DNA from: Endozoicomonas sp. G2_1
GTDB lineage: Bacteria > Pseudomonadota > Gammaproteobacteria > Enterobacterales > Alteromonadaceae
DNA: 64,000 nucleotides
Assembly: GCF_017744155.1 (NCBI RefSeq)
Contig: NZ_JAGHQT010000003.1
Coordinates: 188,001 to 252,000 of the forward strand
Reading direction: 5' to 3'
This document shows, piece by piece, positions 9,476-18,214 of the stretch (position 1 is its first letter; each line of letters begins with the position of its first letter). The notes below the pieces were generated by a model. The model was not told the origin of the DNA. It did not search any database and saw only the letters and a program-made list of their open reading frames with translations. A program made the position numbers and the translations under genes.

Positions 9476-10951
9476 CTACAAGGTGTAGTTGAGCTGGAAT
9501 GAGATGACATGAACATAAGTGTGGTGTTGGCTTGACAAACTCGCTTGATTGAAACGCTGATTGTTCGCGTTAAACTCGAATTCATTTACATCCGCTTCTT
9601 TCATCCACATATAACCATAGGCCAAATCTAGGCTCCAATCTTGGTTCAGTGTGATGTTACTGCCTATTGTCCACCAAATGCGATCTTCGGTAGGAATTCT
9701 AGCTGTGCGATACTGGTTAGGAATTGGGCTGGGATCGTAAGCGATACCAGATTTAATTTTGATGCTATCTGACCATTGGTGGGTAACACCAATCGACCCG
9801 GCTAGCGTATCTCGCCAGTTTTCAGGGATATAACCAATAAAGCCAGGACTTGCTAGCTCGTTGGGTTGGTCGGTAACATCAGAGACTGGTCCTAAATCTT
9901 GCTCACTAATAATACTGATATCGGTAAATGCACTCCAATCCATCCATTGCAGCGAAGCTTGAATAGACCATTTGGCATTAAGTGCTTGATCAACACTAAC
10001 GGTTAGATTTTGCGGCACTGGCAACTCTAAGGTTGCCGCTTCAGTTGTTAACGGGGTTGCGGCTAGCAGACCAGTGGTTAAGTCTATACTTGGCAGTTCA
10101 GGTGCGACTACCAATAAATTGTCTGCATTACCTGCGTTGGCGCCAATAATTGGCGTATTGGTTACTTCGAAGTCGCCTTGATGGTTAAAGTCGAGTTCTG
10201 AATTGTAGGTAACAGCTATGCTAGTGGTGCCATTAGGCTGCCATAAAAGGCCGAGGTTAGCACCCACTGCCCAGTCGTCAGCTTCATAGTTGTATTGAAC
10301 ATCACAAAATGCTGGGTTGTGTACGTCACCTAAACCGACAGGGGCAAATGCTGTGTTTATCGCATCGGCATTTTCACAAATACCACCGAGGTCTTTGAAT
10401 GCACTTAGCCGACCCTCTGAAAATGAAATATTGATGCCAATGCCAAGCGATAGCTTAGGACTGATTTGATAAGCGAGTGTCGGCTGTAAGCTAATGACCG
10501 TTAGTTCGGTATCTTGGGAAAAGTTGCGACCGACGAAGTCTTGATCGTAGTTACCGGCAATGGCCGCTGGTGCATATAAACCAATACCCCAAGCCCAATC
10601 TTGATTGATTGGTGCAGCATAGTAGCCAAAAGGCACAACCTCGCCAATATCGAAATCACCATTTGCTGGTCCAGAAACCCCTTGACCAAGAACATTAGTT
10701 GCTTGTGTGTTACGATATTCAGATTTGCCGTGCAAATAAGCACTACCAAAACTAAACGTTGCTTCTGAGAGTTTTGTTAAGCCTGCTGGATTCGAAAAGA
10801 CGATACTAGCATCTTCAACAACAGCGCCTCTACCTGCATAAGCATTGCCCATACCACTAGTACTTTGTTCATTAATTTTGTAACCCGCGGCATGTGTGGT
10901 TGACGTAATTAGCATTGCTATTGAAGCACTAATAAGAGTTTTGTTTTGCAT
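9476..10951 (-). CDS. FadL/OmpP1 family outer-membrane transporter
   Basis: A 491-residue outer-membrane barrel with a cleaved signal peptide (about residues 1-21, THA-A). The mature start AGYKINEQSTSGMGNAYAGRG and the following SIVFSNPAGL are diagnostic for the FadL family, whose N terminus plugs the barrel. Family members import long-chain fatty acids or other hydrophobic compounds. The C terminus ends in alternating strands (VISFQLNYTL). An AGAGG sequence precedes the ATG. It is a monocistronic gene with about 365 bases of upstream sequence, so it has its own promoter. Marine gammaproteobacteria usually carry several FadL paralogues, so the substrate is not assigned. Confidence 0.92.
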   Translation of the reverse strand: MQNKTLISASIAMLITSTTHAAGYKINEQSTSGMGNAYAGRGAVVEDASIVFSNPAGLTKLSEATFSFGSAYLHGKSEYRNTQATNVLGQGVSGPANGDFDIGEVVPFGYYAAPINQDWAWGIGLYAPAAIAGNYDQDFVGRNFSQDTELTVISLQPTLAYQISPKLSLGIGINISFSEGRLSAFKDLGGICENADAINTAFAPVGLGDVHNPAFCDVQYNYEADDWAVGANLGLLWQPNGTTSIAVTYNSELDFNHQGDFEVTNTPIIGANAGNADNLLVVAPELPSIDLTTGLLAATPLTTEAATLELPVPQNLTVSVDQALNAKWSIQASLQWMDWSAFTDISIISEQDLGPVSDVTDQPNELASPGFIGYIPENWRDTLAGSIGVTHQWSDSIKIKSGIAYDPSPIPNQYRTARIPTEDRIWWTIGSNITLNQDWSLDLAYGYMWMKEADVNEFEFNANNQRFNQASLSSQHHTYVHVISFQLNYTL

Positions 10952-11316
10952 AAGGCACCTCTATATTGGCGATATTGAAGCCATCGTTAGATTTGTTTGT
11001 TGCTCGCACCCTGTGAAATGGTGGCAAGACAGATAACATCTCTGAGAATTGAGTCTATGCTCTAATTTGGCGTATTCTGATGTTAATGATGGGAAGATTC
11101 AACCCTGAAATTTATGAGGGATTACTGTATTTAGTGAATTTGGTCTAGATAAAGCGTTAGAGAACGAGAACCTTGAGTCGGGTGTTTTATTAAAATGTAT
11201 TCTATATCAAAAGGTTCCCTATTGCTTAAATTGGTACATAAATGCAATTTAAATAAATTGCTTATTCTATTTTTTTGGTGAATGTATAATATGGCTTTGT
11301 CAAAGTAATTGGCGGA
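10952..11316. other. Intergenic region upstream of the FadL-family gene
   Basis: About 365 bases without a supported gene. It is AT-rich and must hold the promoter of the FadL-family gene. At its ubiK end a hairpin (TTGGCGG / CCGCCAA, 11309-11328) overlaps the ubiK stop codon and may act as a weak terminator. I see no clear FadR-like operator or RNA gene. Confidence 0.5.
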
Positions 11317-11565
11317 TTAGCCCGCCAACTTTTCTTCAAGCTCAGCAACTTTTGCTTCTAATTGCGCGAGCTTTTCTCGTGTTTTTATCAATACTTGAGT
11401 CTGAACATCAAATTCTTCACGAGTAACTACGTCAAGCTGAGATAATTTTTTTTGTAATACGACTTTGGTTTTGTCTTCGATATCGTGGGCGATAGTTTTT
11501 AAACCTGGAGGAATCGCTTCACTGACTTGCTTGGCGATGTCTTCAATTTTTTTAGCGTTGATCAT
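11317..11565 (-). CDS. ubiK: UbiK-type ubiquinone biosynthesis accessory factor
   Basis: An 82-residue protein of the YqiC/BMFP family. It has an N-terminal amphipathic region (KKIEDIAKQVSEAIPPG) and a C-terminal coiled coil (TREEFDVQTQVLIKTREKLAQLEAKVAELEEKL) that drives trimerisation, both standard for this family. In enterobacteria UbiK helps the late ubiquinone hydroxylase complex, with UbiJ, under aerobic growth. Length and sequence fit well. It stands alone between nagA and the FadL-family gene. Confidence 0.9.
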   Translation of the reverse strand: MINAKKIEDIAKQVSEAIPPGLKTIAHDIEDKTKVVLQKKLSQLDVVTREEFDVQTQVLIKTREKLAQLEAKVAELEEKLAG

Positions 11566-11693
11566 CTCAAATACTCAATTATTAGTGTTGATTTCATTGT
11601 AAACAAATTTTATTGCTAACCCTAGAAAAGGCGAAAAATATTTATCATGGTTTTGTCTTTTCAGCGGCTTTGGAGCCATCGATTAGCGAGTCG

Positions 11694-12881
11694 TTAGCTC
11701 GATAATGAGTAGCTTTCGCTTTGGTAAATTAACTGGCCGTCAAGTATGGTTGCTTGTACTTGCAAACTTTCATTAACCAAAGCAAAACAAGCGCGCTTAC
11801 CTACTTTTATACTGCCTAATTGGTCATTTAGGCCAAGAAATTCTGCTGGTCTTAAACTGGCACTGTGAACAGCGTCGAGGGCAGGGATACCTGCCATATC
11901 CACTAAATTTGCGACCGCTTTTTCTAATGTTAATGTACTGCCAGCTAGAGCCCCCGACTCGGTTCGAGCAATGCCATGATTGACTTCGATGTCGAGCATA
12001 CCCAATTGATAACTGCCGTCACGCAGACCGCCAGCGACGATACAATCGCTAATCAAGCCCATTTTTTCAGGGCCTTTGAGGCGATAAATAAGCTGCAAGA
12101 TTGCCGGATGTAAATGAACGCCATCGGCTATTACTTCAACGTATGCGTCTTGTTCTAACAATACTGCACCAGCACAGCCCGGATCGCGATGGTGTATGCC
12201 TTTCATCCCGTTAAACACATGAACGCCACCACAGGCACCTGCCGATAGGGCGTCACAGGTTTGTTGATAATTGGCCGATGTATGCCCGAGCATGGTGCGA
12301 ATACCTTGGTCTTTTAGGTAGCTAATGATCTCGGCTGAATTGGCTAGTTCAGGTGCTAGTGCGACAACTTTTAAGGCGCCGTTGGCAGCATGTATAAGTT
12401 GATCTAAGGTTTCAATTTCTAGCGGTAAGAAGTAGTTATCATCGTGAGCACCCTTGTGATCTTGGGTGAAAAACAAGCCTTCGTTGTATGCGCCAAGTAG
12501 TTGGGCACCACTGGGTTGATGTTGATAGACATAACCTAAATTGGCAAACGCATCGAGTGTATTTTGCCAAGTGGAGGTTACGGTAGTACCCAAAAAGCCA
12601 ACGACACCATGTTTAGCCAGTGATGTAGAAATGACTTCAAGTGCCTGTGGTGTTGCATCCATCACGTCACTGCCTTCGCGGCCGTGAATGTGTAAGTCGA
12701 GAAAGCCGGGTAACAGGCTAATATCACCGCTATCAACAATAGTAATGGCAAGCTTTGGTTGTTCTATAATGGCGCTAATTTGGCCGTGTTTTATCTCGAC
12801 ATAGTAATTTTCGCAAATCGCTCGTTCGGTATAGACCTTGGCAGCTTTTAGATAATAGTGATCAGGTAATTTTTGCAGCAT
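11694..12881 (-). CDS. nagA: N-acetylglucosamine-6-phosphate deacetylase
   Basis: A 395-residue amidohydrolase that removes acetate from GlcNAc-6-phosphate to give glucosamine-6-phosphate, a step of amino-sugar and chitin/peptidoglycan recycling. The first metal-binding motif is in LLPGFLDLHIHGREG, followed by the NagA hallmark GVVGFLGTTVTS, the metal histidines in LGHTSAN and GGVHVFNGMKGIHHR, and the catalytic aspartate region LISDCIVAGG. The C-terminal GSIKVGKRACFALV strand closes the small beta domain. An AGGAG sequence six bases before the ATG fixes the start, which overlaps the end of the sugar-kinase gene by 20 bases, so the two are co-expressed. Confidence 0.95.
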   Translation of the reverse strand: MLQKLPDHYYLKAAKVYTERAICENYYVEIKHGQISAIIEQPKLAITIVDSGDISLLPGFLDLHIHGREGSDVMDATPQALEVISTSLAKHGVVGFLGTTVTSTWQNTLDAFANLGYVYQHQPSGAQLLGAYNEGLFFTQDHKGAHDDNYFLPLEIETLDQLIHAANGALKVVALAPELANSAEIISYLKDQGIRTMLGHTSANYQQTCDALSAGACGGVHVFNGMKGIHHRDPGCAGAVLLEQDAYVEVIADGVHLHPAILQLIYRLKGPEKMGLISDCIVAGGLRDGSYQLGMLDIEVNHGIARTESGALAGSTLTLEKAVANLVDMAGIPALDAVHSASLRPAEFLGLNDQLGSIKVGKRACFALVNESLQVQATILDGQLIYQSESYSLSS

Positions 12882-13791
12882 GTTGTGCTCCTATTATTGC
12901 CGCTCCACGGACACCGCTAGAGTCACCAAATTTCGCCGTTATTACTTTGGGGAGTGTAACTTGGTTAAATAAGTGTTTGGCCATCGCTTCGGGTAATGAA
13001 GCGGCAATTTCTGGGATATTTGATAAGCCACCGCCAAGCACAATAACCTGGGGATCGTAATGCAGTACTAAGCTGGCAAAAGCGGCACCAGCAATATCGA
13101 TGTAACAATCGAAAGTGGCCTGCGCGACGGGGTGTTTAGTCTTAAGTGCTTGCGCAAAACTAATAGTGTCTGCCTGCTCAGCACCAAAGTGTTGATAAAG
13201 CCTACTTAGGCCTGAACCTGCAAGGTATGACTCGTAACAGCCAACTAAGCCGCAGCCACATTGATGTAAAGGCAACTGATATTTAGCGTGCAAGTTTGCT
13301 GAAATACAGGTGTGGCCAAATTCACCACTGAGCCCTTGTGCACTTGGTACTATCTTTTGACCAATTGATAATGCACCACCTAAACCGGTGCCGACAATGA
13401 CACCAAACACAACATCAGCTTTATCAGCGGCACCGCCGTTGGCCTCTGATAAGGTAAACAGGTTGCTGTCATTATCTATGGCGATAGGGCGATTTAATTT
13501 TTCGGTGAGATCGTTAATCAGTTGACGCCCGTTAAGGCAATCAATATTCGCCGATTGCGCTAGCCCCTCACTATTTAATGTACAAGCGATACCTGCGCCT
13601 ACACTACCTTGGCTATCACAGTAGTCGTCTGCTTGGTTGACCAAATCACTAATGCTATTGATAAAGTCAACGTAATTATTCGTGGGCGTTGGCGCGCGTA
13701 AACACCCTAGGCACTCGAATTTTGAATTGAATATGGCGATTTCAATTTTAGTGCCGCCAATATCTAAGCCATAGTGAAATTGGTTGGTCAT
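12862..13791 (-). CDS. nagK: ROK-family N-acetylglucosamine kinase
   Basis: A 309-residue sugar kinase of the ROK family, expected to phosphorylate free GlcNAc to GlcNAc-6-phosphate, the substrate of the neighbouring NagA. Visible motifs are the phosphate loop YGLDIGGTKIE at the N terminus, the sugar-binding/catalytic IDNDSNLF, GVIVGTGLGG, the EFGH motif in LSGEFGHTCI, and the zinc-binding CGCGLVGCYESYLAG. Length matches E. coli NagK (303). The reading frame extends upstream to a GTG at 13821, but I chose the ATG at 13791 because the ROK fold begins directly after it; neither start has a clear Shine-Dalgarno. No nagB is seen in the window. Confidence 0.9.
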   Translation of the reverse strand: MTNQFHYGLDIGGTKIEIAIFNSKFECLGCLRAPTPTNNYVDFINSISDLVNQADDYCDSQGSVGAGIACTLNSEGLAQSANIDCLNGRQLINDLTEKLNRPIAIDNDSNLFTLSEANGGAADKADVVFGVIVGTGLGGALSIGQKIVPSAQGLSGEFGHTCISANLHAKYQLPLHQCGCGLVGCYESYLAGSGLSRLYQHFGAEQADTISFAQALKTKHPVAQATFDCYIDIAGAAFASLVLHYDPQVIVLGGGLSNIPEIAASLPEAMAKHLFNQVTLPKVITAKFGDSSGVRGAAIIGAQHAAKIT

Positions 13792-13926
13792 TGAGCTTGC
13801 TGCTATGTCAAAAGTAGCCACAGTATATCGGTAGTTGTGAGCGAGTGTTAATAATAATCGATGTTAGTGATTGAGTATTGCATTGTTTACGCATATTCAC
13901 TTTTTATCACTTTACATTGTTCAAAA

Positions 13927-13945
13927 TTTAATGATAATCACTAAC
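13927..13945 (+). promoter_or_regulatory. Fur-like box upstream of a lone pilin gene
   Basis: The 19 bases TTTAATGATAATCACTAAC match the classical Fur consensus (GATAATGATAATCATTATC) at 15 of 19 positions by direct comparison. The site lies in the divergent region between nagK and the pilin gene, about 29-47 bases before the pilin start, and could control either direction. Binding is inferred. Confidence 0.45.
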
Positions 13946-13973
13946 GTTAAGTACGTTTGTCTAAGTTGAAGTG

Positions 13974-14555
13974 ATGACGATGAAAGTAAAAAGCAGTAAA
14001 GGTTTTACTCTAATTGAATTGGTTGTAGTGATAGTAATTTTAGGGATTTTAGCCGCGACTGCACTACCTAGGTTTATTAATCTCAATCGCGACGCCGAGC
14101 AAGCGAGTTTTGACAGTTTTGTCGGTGCGTTTCGAACCGGTATTAATCTGTACCACGTCCGTTGGCAAACCCAAGGCCAACCAGATCAAGCTTTTGTTGG
14201 CTTTAACAGTACACCATCTCCTCAGGGTTTTCCTGTTGGTGGCTCTGACTTAACTCAAGTTGGTGAAGGTGACTGTCGTACTATTTGGCAAGACGTGTTA
14301 GCAGATGTTACTAGCCCAACTTTTATTCCTAGCGGCGGAGGCTGGAGTACTAGAGCTCAGCAAGTGGATTGGTCATCAAACGCATCACCGGTTGGTAGTC
14401 TTGGTGAAACCAGTGATATTTTCTGCCATTACGTTTATACCCGTGCGTTTAATAATGGCGCTTTTTCGGGGCTAGCAGATGAGCGTGTGCCAGCCATTCA
14501 GTACAATACGAGAACTGGCGAGGTCAACGCGATTACTTGGCCATTTAACCCTTAA
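13974..14555 (+). CDS. Type IV/MSHA-like prepilin
   Basis: A roughly 193-residue prepilin. The N terminus has a short basic leader ending in KG, then FTLIELVVVIVILGILAATALPRF, with the conserved Glu at position +5 after the prepilin peptidase site and the long hydrophobic helix that builds the filament core. The remainder is a globular head with an LNRDAEQASFDSFVGAFRTGINL stretch like MSHA or type II pseudopilins, and two cysteines that could form the usual disulfide. Candidate starts are GTG 13971, ATG 13974 and ATG 13980. It is alone, with no assembly ATPase or platform gene nearby, so export must rely on machinery encoded elsewhere. A Fur-like box precedes it. Confidence 0.85.
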   Translation: MTMKVKSSKGFTLIELVVVIVILGILAATALPRFINLNRDAEQASFDSFVGAFRTGINLYHVRWQTQGQPDQAFVGFNSTPSPQGFPVGGSDLTQVGEGDCRTIWQDVLADVTSPTFIPSGGGWSTRAQQVDWSSNASPVGSLGETSDIFCHYVYTRAFNNGAFSGLADERVPAIQYNTRTGEVNAITWPFNP

Positions 14556-14568
14556 TTTCTTACAAAAA

Positions 14569-15513
14569 TTAATTCAGCATAGTTTTACTCAAGTACGGCT
14601 GGCAGATGCTGTTGTAATTGTGGTTGGTGTCGATTAAAAACTCACTACCAACAAGACTGGTCATGCGTTCAACAGAAACTTGATGATTGTCTATGTGAAA
14701 AGTCTTGCGCTTATCGAGTTTGCTTTTGACAATGTCTGGGCAGAATCTTCGATAGAAGAAATGATCAAAATCGCCACTCTCTATTAGTTTAAGCAAGCCT
14801 TTTTCAATGCGTTTTGCCAGTTCAGGTCTGTTGGGTGAAATGTAAAAATAAGTCGCGAGTGGAATGTGTAACAGCAGGTTGTTGTCTACTTCTAAAACCG
14901 GGTATTTATCTTTAAATGCTGCAACTTCGTGGTAGGCCTCGTTGATACCGCGGCCGAATGTCACAAACCTTTTATTGGCAAGCATAGTAAACAAACCTTG
15001 GTAGTTGGAGCCAGTGATCACTTTCATACCGGCTTGTTCCATGGGTTTTCTTGTCGACCAATAACTGCCTGAGCCGGTGGCCAATTTTTGTAAATCGGCA
15101 AAATTGGTCACGCCGTTCATCAATATTCTATTGTCTTGGTGGATGATAAATAACCGATAGCCCTGTAAGCCCTTTCTAATCGGAATTGGTACTACCAAAA
15201 GCCTTTTATCCCAATCGGCTTTTGGCGCTTCGGCCATAACGTTAATTTTTTCACCCAAGGCGAGCTCATTCAAAGTGCGCTTGCGAGTCATAGCAATGTC
15301 GGAATGACGCACTTCTATTGGACCAAATTCAGCTTCAGTTGCCTTCACAATCAGTGACATTAATTCATAGGTGTATTGGTATCTGGGATCATTAGGACCG
15401 AGAGGTTTGTTAATGATTATGGCTTGATTGCCATAGCTGCTGGCACATGTCATTAAACCGATGGCAGTCAAAGAAAAAAAGAGGGTAATCTTTTCAATAG
15501 TATTAGTAAGCAT
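14569..15513 (-). CDS. Periplasmic solute-binding-protein-like protein
   Basis: About 314 residues from the ATG at 15513, with a signal peptide (TIEKITLFFSLTAIGLMTCASSYG). A GTG at 15546 would add 11 residues before the hydrophobic leader and is less likely; no Shine-Dalgarno decides. The mature protein has the look of a type 2 periplasmic binding fold: an opening strand with NKPLGPNDPRY, a KADWDKRLLVVPIPIRKGLQGYRLFI crossover, and a C-terminal ELAKRIEKGLLKLIESGDFDHFF segment as in bacterial extracellular solute-binding family 3. No permease or ATPase is adjacent, so it may bind a ligand for sensing or be an orphan. It converges on the pilin gene with only 13 bases between. Confidence 0.7.
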   Translation of the reverse strand: MLTNTIEKITLFFSLTAIGLMTCASSYGNQAIIINKPLGPNDPRYQYTYELMSLIVKATEAEFGPIEVRHSDIAMTRKRTLNELALGEKINVMAEAPKADWDKRLLVVPIPIRKGLQGYRLFIIHQDNRILMNGVTNFADLQKLATGSGSYWSTRKPMEQAGMKVITGSNYQGLFTMLANKRFVTFGRGINEAYHEVAAFKDKYPVLEVDNNLLLHIPLATYFYISPNRPELAKRIEKGLLKLIESGDFDHFFYRRFCPDIVKSKLDKRKTFHIDNHQVSVERMTSLVGSEFLIDTNHNYNSICQPYLSKTMLN

Positions 15514-15675
15514 ATCGGTTAAAAGGTTGCCAGTTGTATCCTGCACTTACGCAAATTTAGTGACAAGTTGTCTAATTAGTTAGTGTTTAGATACTAGCGG
15601 ATTATTAAGGCTAATTATATAGAAATTAAAGGAATTTATAATTATCTAAACTTTAATTAAGTATTTATATGATCA

Positions 15676-15710
15676 ATAATATTAATGATAACAATTATCA
15701 TTAATATTAT
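15676..15710. promoter_or_regulatory. 35-base palindrome containing a Fur-type operator
   Basis: Perfect 16-base arms (15676-15691 and 15695-15710) flank a three-base centre. The core GATAACAATTATC and its flanks match the 19-base Fur consensus at 14 of 19 positions in the best register, and the symmetry is much longer than needed. It lies directly before the TonB-dependent receptor, ending 10 bases before the start I prefer, so iron-dependent repression is likely. It also means that the longer reading frame starting at 15685 runs through the operator. Confidence 0.75.
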
Positions 15711-15720
15711 ATGGATGAAC

Positions 15721-18078
15721 ATGAAATACTCAAATATTACTTGTGCAGTTAAACTTGCATTAACAGGAGCCATTCTCACCTCTAACATCGCAATTGCTGA
15801 TGATGAAAAAATAGAAACCATTACCGTTACCGGTCAAAAAATCGATAGAAGCTTACAAGAGACGCCTGCTAGTGTTGCGGTTGTCACTAATCAGCAAATT
15901 GAGCAACAAAACCTAATTGATATGTTCGATGTTTTGGAGCAAATGCCAAATGTTTCGGGTGATTTGGGTGGTGGTTTCACTATTCGCGGTATTGACGCCT
16001 TTAATGTCTCTGGCGGCGGTAATAGCTTTTTAACTAGCGTCTACGTTGATGGTGCTATTTTGCCACGGAGAATGATTGAGCAGGGCGGTTTCTCTGCTTG
16101 GGATGTTGAACAAGTTGAAGTGTTGCGCGGTCCGCAGTCTACTTTACAGGGCCGAAATGCGCTCGCAGGTGCAATCGTGATGCGCACGACAAGGCCGACT
16201 TATGAGTGGCAAGGTAAAGCCAGGCTTGCTGCTGGTGAGTACGGTCGTCGCGATGCCGCTGTTGCCGTTGGTGGCGAACTAGTCGACAACCAAGTCGCGT
16301 TTAGGTTTAGTGGTGAAAAGAACAGTTTTGACGGCTTTAACTACAATGTTACTCGCAATGAAGATTCGGACTTTAACGACAATGAAACCTATCGCTTAAA
16401 GTTTTTATATGAGCCGCAAGGCGTAGAAGATTTATCGTTTTTATTCAGCTATACCTACAACGAAAGTGAAATAGGTCCGCAGTGGACTCAATTTAGAGAA
16501 AATGTTGATTTATTTGAGAATCGTCGTGTCTTTTTTAATGATCCAATCATTGAGTTTACTAAAAATAACATCTACAACTTAGAAGTTGACTACGACATTG
16601 ATGAATACTGGTCATTAGCATCGGTAACCACTCATATAAATGCTTACTATGGTTACGTTTGGGATAACGATACCGGACCTCAACCGCTGGCAACACAAGC
16701 AGATGATCGCAGTGACGATACCTTTAGCCAAGAACTGCGTTTTATTTATCAAGGTGATGATCTACAAGCAGTATTTGGCGCTTATTACACCGATTTAGAC
16801 GTCAATGATGATTACGCAGGTACGTCACAAGTGAGCTTAAGTGATGCTGGCATACCGAGATTATTAGTTGGCAGTTTGGTGCAACAAGGCTTGCCAGTTG
16901 CGCAGGCTAATCAAGTGGCTAATCAAATTTTGACCTTATACCGCCAATTTGATCCTGCGTTGACAAATTTAACGCAAAGTTTGCAGCAATCAGTCGCTAG
17001 TGCCGCACTTTACGCAGATTTTACGTATCAACTCAATGATCATTGGAGAGTTTTTGGTGGTTTGCGTTATGACCGAGAAGAACAGGAAAATGCCACCAGT
17101 AATTCGGTTGAAATATTGAACCAGAATTTACTGCCAAACCCACAAACACTTGGTCTTGATCCATTGACCACTCAAATTGTTACTGGCTTAAACGGTGCTA
17201 TTTTACAAAACGCGCGAAATGCTTCAGGCAACGAACCTCTGACTGATGAAACCTTTAGCGCTTGGTTGCCTAAATTAGGCGTTACTTACTTGTGGAATGA
17301 CGATTTATCGGCACATTTTACCTATCAAAAAGGTTATCGCTCTGGTGGTGTTGGCTTTAACATCGCGCGAAGTGAAATTTTTACTTATGATCAAGAATAC
17401 ACTGACAACTATGAACTTTCATTGCGTTCAGTATGGCTTGATGGCACCTTGGTCGCTAATGCCAATGTGTTTTATCTCGACTGGACTGATCAGCAAGTTA
17501 ATACTCAGCTTAGCTCTAATCGCTTTGACCGCGTAACTGAAAACGTTGGTAGCTCAAATCTCAAAGGTTTTGAAGTTGAAGTGTTTTATCACCTTAATGA
17601 CCAATGGCGCTTAACAGCGGGTGTCGGTTTGGCAAAAAGCGAATTTGATCAGTTTATCGTCGCAGTGCCTGGCGAACCTATTATTGATTTGTCTGGTCGC
17701 ACTTTTGGTGGCGCACCTGAATGGACAGCTAATTTTGCGTTAAACTACGACAGTGGCGAAGGTTTATTTGGCAACATCAATGCAAACTTTGCCAACAGTC
17801 ATGACGCCAGCAATAACCCATATCGAAATGGCTTAACCGAAGGTGATGAAGGTTTTGATCCACAAAATGACGCGCGTATCTTAGTAAATGCTAGATTGGG
17901 CTACAACTGGGAAAATTGGGGCGTTTTTGCCTCTGTGACTAACTTATTTGATAAAGACTTTATTGACGCAGCTAATATCAATCGCGGCCGCGATCGCGGT
18001 GCGAATAGCGATAATCAGGGTTCACAAGTACTTGGTGAGCCAAGACAAGTTAGCTTGAATCTTACCTATAAATTTTAA
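15721..18078 (+). CDS. TonB-dependent outer-membrane receptor
   Basis: About 785 residues from the ATG at 15721, which gives a clean signal peptide (MKYSNITCAVKLALTGAIL, cleavage near AIA-D). The open frame reaches 15685 but that part is inside the Fur-type palindrome. The TonB box ETITVTGQ follows, then the plug domain (TPASVAVVTNQQIEQQN, VEVLRGPQSTLQGRNALAGAI) and a 22-strand-type barrel ending NLTYKF. It imports an iron chelate or similar ligand using TonB energy; the Fur-type site, and the PepSY protein converging on it, point to a ferric siderophore. No strong Shine-Dalgarno is visible. A good intrinsic terminator follows the stop. Confidence 0.93.
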   Translation: MKYSNITCAVKLALTGAILTSNIAIADDEKIETITVTGQKIDRSLQETPASVAVVTNQQIEQQNLIDMFDVLEQMPNVSGDLGGGFTIRGIDAFNVSGGGNSFLTSVYVDGAILPRRMIEQGGFSAWDVEQVEVLRGPQSTLQGRNALAGAIVMRTTRPTYEWQGKARLAAGEYGRRDAAVAVGGELVDNQVAFRFSGEKNSFDGFNYNVTRNEDSDFNDNETYRLKFLYEPQGVEDLSFLFSYTYNESEIGPQWTQFRENVDLFENRRVFFNDPIIEFTKNNIYNLEVDYDIDEYWSLASVTTHINAYYGYVWDNDTGPQPLATQADDRSDDTFSQELRFIYQGDDLQAVFGAYYTDLDVNDDYAGTSQVSLSDAGIPRLLVGSLVQQGLPVAQANQVANQILTLYRQFDPALTNLTQSLQQSVASAALYADFTYQLNDHWRVFGGLRYDREEQENATSNSVEILNQNLLPNPQTLGLDPLTTQIVTGLNGAILQNARNASGNEPLTDETFSAWLPKLGVTYLWNDDLSAHFTYQKGYRSGGVGFNIARSEIFTYDQEYTDNYELSLRSVWLDGTLVANANVFYLDWTDQQVNTQLSSNRFDRVTENVGSSNLKGFEVEVFYHLNDQWRLTAGVGLAKSEFDQFIVAVPGEPIIDLSGRTFGGAPEWTANFALNYDSGEGLFGNINANFANSHDASNNPYRNGLTEGDEGFDPQNDARILVNARLGYNWENWGVFASVTNLFDKDFIDAANINRGRDRGANSDNQGSQVLGEPRQVSLNLTYKF

Positions 18079-18105
18079 TTTTTAGCCTTAATTTCTGGTT
18101 AAATA

Positions 18106-18140
18106 AAAACCTCCTGAGTTGTACTTAGGAGGTTTTTTTT
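18106..18140 (+). terminator. Intrinsic terminator of the TonB-dependent receptor gene
   Basis: A 10-base stem (AAAACCTCCT / AGGAGGTTTT) with an 11-base loop is followed by continuous T residues, 28 bases after the stop codon. It is a textbook Rho-independent terminator. Confidence 0.9.
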
Positions 18141-18214
18141 GTCTGTCTTTGAGGTTATTCGTCGTTGTTTGCACTCAATAACGACTCTGTTTTAGATATC
18201 TGTGACTTTGCTCA

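Noticed and set aside
15685-15720. Longer N terminus of the TonB receptor (MITIIINIIW...)
   Set aside because: It lies within the Fur-type palindrome and would put a non-standard peptide in front of a good signal peptide starting at 15721.
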